From CAZRGV01 sp964599655 (GTDB lineage: Bacteria; Planctomycetota; Planctomycetia; Isosphaerales; Isosphaeraceae), in the NCBI GenBank assembly GCA_964599655.1, contig CAZRGV010000110.1:1-21003 (forward strand): DNA of 21,003 bases, written 5' to 3'. How positions within the stretch are numbered: position 1 is the stretch's first letter; each line of letters starts with the position of its first letter. The notes under the pieces are model-generated. The model was not told where the DNA came from and searched no databases. It worked only from the letters and a program-made list of their open reading frames with translations. Position numbers and translations under genes: made by a program. Shown piece by piece: positions 17,156 to 21,003 of this stretch.

Positions 17156-17389
17156 ATGAGCACGTTCGCGAGAGCCGCCCTGCTTCTGGGAGTCTGTCTG
17201 CTGGCTGGTTCGGGCTTTGGTTGTGGCAACGGCGAGTCGACCGACCCGTCGAAGCTGCCACCCTTGACCGAGTCGGACATGGAGGAGATCCGGCAACGTG
17301 ACGCGCAGATCGAGGACGAGGAGCAGGGGACGCCGTACATCGCGCCCGGCAAGGCGGCGAAAGTCCGGGGCCGGCGGACGGCCGGTTGA
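17156..17389 (+). CDS. Small putative lipoprotein next to the DUF1559 gene
   Basis: The protein has 77 aa. GAGGAG lies 8 bases before ATG 17156. The N-terminus is a signal peptide (ARAALLLGVCLLAGSGFGCG), and a cysteine at the end of it suggests lipid attachment, although GFGC is not an ideal lipobox. The mature part is short and charged (ESDMEEIRQRDAQIEDEEQG), with a basic tail. Tiny lipoproteins of this form are often found directly after DUF1559 genes in planctomycetes; that statement is from general knowledge, not a search. It may be a partner or anchor for the pseudopilin-like protein. Confidence 0.8.
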   Translation: MSTFARAALLLGVCLLAGSGFGCGNGESTDPSKLPPLTESDMEEIRQRDAQIEDEEQGTPYIAPGKAAKVRGRRTAG

Positions 17390-17434
17390 GCCGAGTTCTC
17401 CGCGCCGGCAGCAAGGATCTCGGTTGAGGGCATG

Positions 17435-17472
17435 ACGCGGGGCGCGGGCTGAGTGCAGGCCGCGCCCCGCGT
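17435..17472. terminator. Strong hairpin terminator between convergent genes
   Basis: A perfect 13-bp stem (17435-17447 with 17460-17472, ACGCGGGGCGCGG and complement) encloses a 12-nt loop and is followed on the plus strand by TGCGTTT. It lies 45 bp after the small lipoprotein stop and 23 bp beyond the stop of the convergent acyl-CoA ligase. It could serve both directions, with the plus strand having the better T-tract. Confidence 0.75.
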
Positions 17473-17495
17473 TGCGTTTCCGGACGAATCGACGT

Positions 17496-19190
17496 TCAGT
17501 CGGCCGTCTTCGATCCCGAGTAAAGCGTGTCGATCCAATTGGCAAATTTCGTGACGATATGTTTGCGCCGCACCTTGTGTGTGGCGGTCAGTTCCTCGGC
17601 CTCGGCGCTGAAGGGCCGGGAGAGGAGGAGGAAGGCCTTCACGCGTTCGGGGTTGCTGACGGATTGCATGAGCTGGGCGATCCGTTCGGCGTAGAAGGTC
17701 CGCAGCGGCTCGGAGACGATCAGGTCGCCGTCGACCTCGATCGGAACGCCAAGCTCGGCGGCTCGGGCCTCGAGGGCGGGCAGGTTGGGGACGATCAGGG
17801 CCGAGACGAACGGCCGGGCGTCTCCGACGACGACGGCCTGGTCGATGAACGGGTCGGAGACCAGCAGGCGCTCGATCTCGCTGGGGGCGATGTTCTTGCC
17901 GCCGGAGGTGACGATGATGTCCTTCTTGCGGTCGGTGATCGTCAGGAAGCCGTCGGCGTCGAGCTGGCCGACGTCGCCGGTGTGGAGCCAGCCGTCGACG
18001 ATGGTCCGGCTGGTGGCTTCGGGGTCCTTCCAGTAGCCCTTCATGACGTGCGGCCCTCGGGTCAGGATCTCTCCGTCGGGGGCGATCTTGACCTCGACGC
18101 CCGGAATGGGCGGGCCGACGGTGCCGACCTTGTGGGCGTCGGTCCGGTTGAAGCAGATGACCGGCGAGCTCTCCGTCAGGCCGTAGCCTTCGAGCAAGGG
18201 CAGGCCGGCTTCCAGGAACCCCTCGGCGACATGCCGGGGAAGGGGGGCTCCGCCCGAGGACAGCCGCCGGATGCGAGGGCCGAACAGGCGCTTCAGGGCC
18301 ACGGCCCGCTGGTCGGCGGTCAGGTGCTCGACCGACATCCAGATCTTTTCATAGAATCGAGGAACCGAGGTCATCCAGGTCGGCTGGATCTCGGCGAGGT
18401 TGAGGATCAGGGTGTCGACCGACTCGGCCAGGCAGACCACCGTGCCGGCGAGAATGGTCAGGTAGTGGTCGGTTGTACGAGCGTAGATATGGCTATAGGG
18501 CAGCCAGCTCAGGAGGACATCGTCGAGACCTTCGGGCGAGGCTTGGAGGGTTCCCTCGGCGTTGGAAATCAGGTTTCGATGCGTGAGCATGACGCCCTTG
18601 GGATGTCCGGTGGTCCCGCTTGTGTAGATGATCGTGGCGAGATCATCGGCGGTGGTCGCGGCTTCTCGATGGAGCACCTCGCGGCGGGCCTCCTCGCCCG
18701 AGAGCCAGCCGCGCTCGATCAGGCCGGGCCAGCTCAGCACGCGGAGCCGGTCGGCGAGGACGGGCGGCACCGTGACCGGGTCGAAGGCGACGAGCCATGA
18801 GAGGTCGGGCAAGCCGTCGATCGAGGCGAAGACCTTGTCGGCCTGGGCCTGACTGCTGACGATGACCCCGCGTGCCCCGCTGTGGGCGAGCTGGTACTGG
18901 GCCTGCGGCGGCGCGAGGGGGGCGTGCAAGGGGACGTCGGCCGCTCCGGCGGAGAGGATGGCGATATCGGCGACGAGCCACTCGAAGCGGTTCTCCGAGA
19001 GGATGCCGACCCGGTCGCCCGGCCGGATTCCGAGGCCAATCAGTCCGGCGGCGGCTCCGTCGGCCTGGCGGCGGTAGTCGATCCAGTTCAGGTCGTGGTA
19101 AAGGCCGAACCGCTTGTAACGCAGGGCGACGCGAGGACCAAGCCGTTCGGAACTGGCGCGGTGCATCGCTGCCAGGCTGGAGTAGGCCAC
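17496..19190 (-). CDS. Long-chain fatty-acid--CoA ligase (AMP-forming)
   Basis: The protein has 564 aa and starts at GTG 19190, with GAGGAG 8 bases upstream. The AMP-binding fold is complete. The ATP loop YTSGTTGHPKG is at 189-199, GYGLTES at 335-341, and WLHTGDVG at 401-408, whose aspartate binds the ribose. The hinge and C-terminal motif RKKDIIVTSGGKNIAPSEIE is at 421-440. The C-terminal lysine region (THKVRRKHI) is present. It activates fatty acids to acyl-CoA through an acyl-adenylate. The length and the bacterial FadD15-like pattern favour long-chain substrates. It is downstream of the thiolase gene on the same strand, but 246 bp of repeat-containing DNA separates them, so it may have its own promoter. 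Confidence 0.93.
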   Translation of the reverse strand: MAYSSLAAMHRASSERLGPRVALRYKRFGLYHDLNWIDYRRQADGAAAGLIGLGIRPGDRVGILSENRFEWLVADIAILSAGAADVPLHAPLAPPQAQYQLAHSGARGVIVSSQAQADKVFASIDGLPDLSWLVAFDPVTVPPVLADRLRVLSWPGLIERGWLSGEEARREVLHREAATTADDLATIIYTSGTTGHPKGVMLTHRNLISNAEGTLQASPEGLDDVLLSWLPYSHIYARTTDHYLTILAGTVVCLAESVDTLILNLAEIQPTWMTSVPRFYEKIWMSVEHLTADQRAVALKRLFGPRIRRLSSGGAPLPRHVAEGFLEAGLPLLEGYGLTESSPVICFNRTDAHKVGTVGPPIPGVEVKIAPDGEILTRGPHVMKGYWKDPEATSRTIVDGWLHTGDVGQLDADGFLTITDRKKDIIVTSGGKNIAPSEIERLLVSDPFIDQAVVVGDARPFVSALIVPNLPALEARAAELGVPIEVDGDLIVSEPLRTFYAERIAQLMQSVSNPERVKAFLLLSRPFSAEAEELTATHKVRRKHIVTKFANWIDTLYSGSKTAD

Positions 19191-19237
19191 GACGCGGACT
19201 CCTCAACGGGGGACGATGCGGGGGACGTTTGAGGGAG

Positions 19238-19331
19238 TTTACCGCGAAGGACGCGAGGGTACGCAGTGAAAAACGGCGGGATCATCCGCTCGGAGGTTTC
19301 ACCGCGGGGGACGCGAGGGTGCGCGGAGGGA
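19238..19331 (+). repeat. Two direct copies of a short GC-rich repeat, 60 bp apart
   Basis: The block around 19239-19270 (ACCGCGAAGGACGCGAGGGT) recurs exactly 60 bp later at 19299-19330, with eight differences over 32 bp by hand comparison. The shared core is GACGCGAGGGT. It lies between the ligase and thiolase genes. It belongs to the ACCGCGGAGGACGCGGAGG style of intergenic repeat. Confidence 0.75.
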
Positions 19332-19395
19332 AGAATTCGAGTCAAGATGTCAAAGAACAAAAGGATCTTTAATCTGAAAGACATGCTGGGTCTTC

Positions 19396-19430
19396 CTCGC
19401 GAACCCCGCGTCCTCCGCGGCGGGGTTTTT
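19396..19430 (+). repeat. Inverted third copy of the repeat, forming a terminator-like hairpin
   Basis: The reverse complement of this stretch resembles the two direct copies (CCGCGGAGGACGCGGGG). It contains a perfect 8-bp stem, AACCCCGC (19402-19409) with GCGGGGTT (19420-19427), followed on the plus strand by TTTTTGCCTTTTT. That is terminator shape, but for plus-strand transcription, while the flanking genes both run on the minus strand. Confidence 0.6.
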
Positions 19431-19436
19431 GCCTTT

Positions 19437-20597
19437 TTACGGGCAGCTTTCGAAGATGGTGGCGACGCCCTGGCCCTGGCCGACGCACATGGTGGCCAGG
19501 CCGTATTTCGCGCCCTGGTCGCGCATGCGGTGGAGCAAGGTGGTGGCGATCCGCGCGCCGCTGGCGCCGAGCGGGTGGCCGATGGCGATGGCGCCCCCTC
19601 GGGTGTTGACGCGATCCTCCTTGATGCCGAGCCCCTTGAGGACGGCCAGCACCTGCACGGCGAACGCCTCGTTCAGCTCGATGCACTCGATCTGATCGAG
19701 CGAGAGGCCGGCCCGTTTGAGCGCCTTGTGAACGGCGGGAATCGGGCCGATGCCCATTTCCTCGGGGTCGACGCCGGCGACGGCCATGGCTCGAATCTTG
19801 GCCATGGGGGTCAGGCCGAGCTCACTGGCTTTGTCTTCCGACATGATGAGCAGGGCGGCCGCGCCGACGTTGATGGGCGAGCTGTTGCCGGCCGTGACCG
19901 AGCCGCCGGCCGGGTTGAAGGCCGGGGGCAGGGCGGCGAGGGCTTCGAGCGTCGTATCGCGTCGGATGCACTGGTCGACGGTCAGGCGGACCTTGTGGCC
20001 GGACTCGTCGCGGCCCCAGGTGGGGATGATCTCGTTCTGGAATTCCCCCTTGTCGGTGGCGGCGGCGGCGAGCTGGTGGCTCCGCAGGGCGAACTCGTCC
20101 TGCTTGGGGCGGGGGATGCGGTACTTCATCGCGAGGAACTCGGCCGTCAGCCCCATGTTCATGATCGCCTCGCTGTGCCGCCGGAACAGCGCGGGGTTGG
20201 GGTTGTAGTCCTTCGACATCGGGATGTGGTCCATGTGCTCCACACCGCCGGCAATCTGGACGTCCTCGCAGTTCGCGGCGATGTTCATGGCGGCGTCGTT
20301 GATGGCCTGGAGGCTCGAGGCGCAGTTGCGGTTGATGGTCACGCCGCCGGTTTCGATCGGCAGACCGGCGATCAGCGCGGCGATCCGGGCGATGTCGAAT
20401 CCCTGTTCCCCCTGCTGCTGAACGCAACCCCAGCGGACGTCGTCGATTTGGTGCGGGTCGATCTTCGTCCGCTCCACCAGCGCCTGCATGATATGAGCCG
20501 ACAGGTCCTCCGACCGGACGTCACGATAGTATCCCTTGTCCGAGGACGCGCGAGCGACCGGCGTTCGGAGGGCGTCGATGACCACGGCCTGTCTCAT
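19437..20597 (-). CDS. Acetyl-CoA C-acyltransferase (thiolase, FadA-like)
   Basis: The protein has 386 aa. ATG 20597 has GAGGA 9 bases upstream and gives the standard N-terminus MRQAVVIDALRTPVARA. Catalytic residues are in place: C92 in NRNCASSLQA, H341 in GGAIAIGHPLGASG and C371 in MCVGQGQG. It cleaves 3-ketoacyl-CoA to acetyl-CoA in the last step of beta-oxidation, or runs in reverse as an acetyltransferase. The best match by eye is the FadA type, usually partnered with a FadB-like multifunctional protein, which is not in this window. The acyl-CoA ligase downstream on the same strand supports a fatty-acid degradation role. Confidence 0.93.
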   Translation of the reverse strand: MRQAVVIDALRTPVARASSDKGYYRDVRSEDLSAHIMQALVERTKIDPHQIDDVRWGCVQQQGEQGFDIARIAALIAGLPIETGGVTINRNCASSLQAINDAAMNIAANCEDVQIAGGVEHMDHIPMSKDYNPNPALFRRHSEAIMNMGLTAEFLAMKYRIPRPKQDEFALRSHQLAAAATDKGEFQNEIIPTWGRDESGHKVRLTVDQCIRRDTTLEALAALPPAFNPAGGSVTAGNSSPINVGAAALLIMSEDKASELGLTPMAKIRAMAVAGVDPEEMGIGPIPAVHKALKRAGLSLDQIECIELNEAFAVQVLAVLKGLGIKEDRVNTRGGAIAIGHPLGASGARIATTLLHRMRDQGAKYGLATMCVGQGQGVATIFESCP

Positions 20598-20840
20598 CGT
20601 TGTCTGTCCTCAAGCTTGGTGGCGGAACTCGACCTCCGGAGGAAGGGCGGGTCCGTCAATGGTTGGGTGTTCGGATGCGGAATCGGGATCCGGGAATGCT
20701 GCGCACGCCGACTCGTCCCCGGCATTGTGGGTGGATGCGATGCGTCGGAAGGACGCCCCGATTTCGCCGAGGGGCGAGGGCGGCCAGGAGAGGCCGGTAA
20801 CCGTCCAGGAGACAACTCGGAACGCGACCGATCTCGGCTT

Positions 20841-20940
20841 GGTGCGCCCTTGGTGCGCGGTTTTCCTCGACAAGCGATCGACGAAACTTTTTGAACTAAC
20901 GAGAGTTGTGCGATCAAGGGGGAGTTCGTTCGGCGCGCGG
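20841..20940 (-). repeat. Dispersed repeat, copy 3 (inverted, diverged)
   Basis: The reverse complement aligns without gaps over 100 bp to 197-296, with about 29 differences by hand count. Both ends (GGTGCGC and the block GGGAGTTCGTTCGGCGCGCGG) are the best conserved parts. Differences fall on all three codon positions about equally, arguing for a noncoding element. Confidence 0.8.
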
Positions 20941-21003
20941 GGGCACTGGCGGACAAGCCGCTCGTGGTACCCGAGCGCGCGGGGGCACTGGTGGACAAGC
21001 CAC
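20938..21003. repeat. Tandem palindromic element, second copy truncated by the window end
   Basis: CACTGGCGG-ACAAG-CCGCTCGTG (20944-20966) is a hairpin with two mismatched pairs. The next copy, CACTGGTGG-ACAAG-CCAC (20986-21003), starts a perfect palindrome that runs out of the window. Both are preceded by GCGCGCGGGGG or similar (20933-20943, 20975-20985), with a 42-bp period. Confidence 0.75.

Larger units (their letters stand above)
20598..21003. other. Gene-free region upstream of the thiolase gene
   Basis: No coding region is supported. Bases 20598-20840 have no features I can name and presumably contain the thiolase promoter. From 20841 onward the sequence consists of repeats described separately: an inverted copy of the repeat found at the start of the window, then two tandem copies of a palindromic element, the second cut by the window end. 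An open frame crossing it on the minus strand (20594-20998) shows no protein-like character. Confidence 0.7.

Noticed and set aside
19437..20894. Long plus-strand frame (19266-20894) opposite the thiolase
   Set aside because: The thiolase on the minus strand has complete catalytic motifs; the plus-strand product has none and is rich in Gly, Asp and Arg, as expected of a shadow.
20594..20998. A minus-strand frame whose translation shares ARRTNSP and RTK with the frame over the repeats at the window start
   Set aside because: The similarity comes from the shared DNA repeat. Differences between the copies are spread over codon positions 1, 2 and 3 (about 13, 8 and 9), so there is no sign of protein-level selection.

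Overview
The window is high-GC bacterial DNA that most resembles a planctomycete of the Isosphaeraceae type. The best lineage markers are a DUF1559 protein with a prepilin-type N-terminus followed by a tiny lipoprotein, a secreted YncE-propeller/phosphoesterase fusion, and long intergenic regions carrying dispersed palindromic repeats. The assignment is inferred from protein families; there is no rRNA or tRNA in the window.

Layout. Bases 1-564 hold no gene but contain two near-identical copies of a roughly 110-bp repeat. A diverged inverted copy lies at 20841-20940, so the same repeat family bounds the window on both sides. A Yip1-like membrane protein gene (565-1319, +) is broken by an apparent frameshift near 815-845. 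After a large hairpin (1349-1415) comes a MacA/HlyD-type efflux adaptor (1579-2868, +) with no transporter partner in view. A minus-strand operon (4715 down to 2962) encodes a phosphoribosyltransferase, a small unknown protein and a HAD-IIB phosphatase. Divergent from it is a DUF2254 membrane protein (5046-6437, +), then a zinc-type glucose dehydrogenase (6613-7659, +) and a GH15 glucoamylase/trehalase-like enzyme (7709-9499, +). Next come an Nfu/NifU-type Fe-S scaffold (9619-10338, +) and, 5 bp later, a serine hydrolase fused to a DUF4185-like domain (10344-12407, +).

Convergent to these is a minus-strand pair of secreted proteins: an unknown 180-aa protein (15693-15151) and the propeller-phosphoesterase fusion (15098-12468). 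Then follow the DUF1559 protein and small lipoprotein (15971-17389, +), a strong 13-bp terminator hairpin, and two minus-strand lipid genes: a long-chain acyl-CoA ligase (19190-17496) and a thiolase (20597-19437). These two are separated by an intergenic region with three copies of a short repeat.

Functional reading. GH15 plus glucose dehydrogenase suggests release of glucose from an alpha-glucan or trehalose followed by oxidation to gluconolactone. The ligase and thiolase fit fatty-acid activation and beta-oxidation. The other genes are ordinary chromosomal housekeeping or cell-surface genes. I see no phage, transposase, CRISPR array or obvious defence system. The most notable items are the repeats, the frameshifted gene, the small coupled unknown protein between the phosphoribosyltransferase and the HAD phosphatase, and the two domain fusions.
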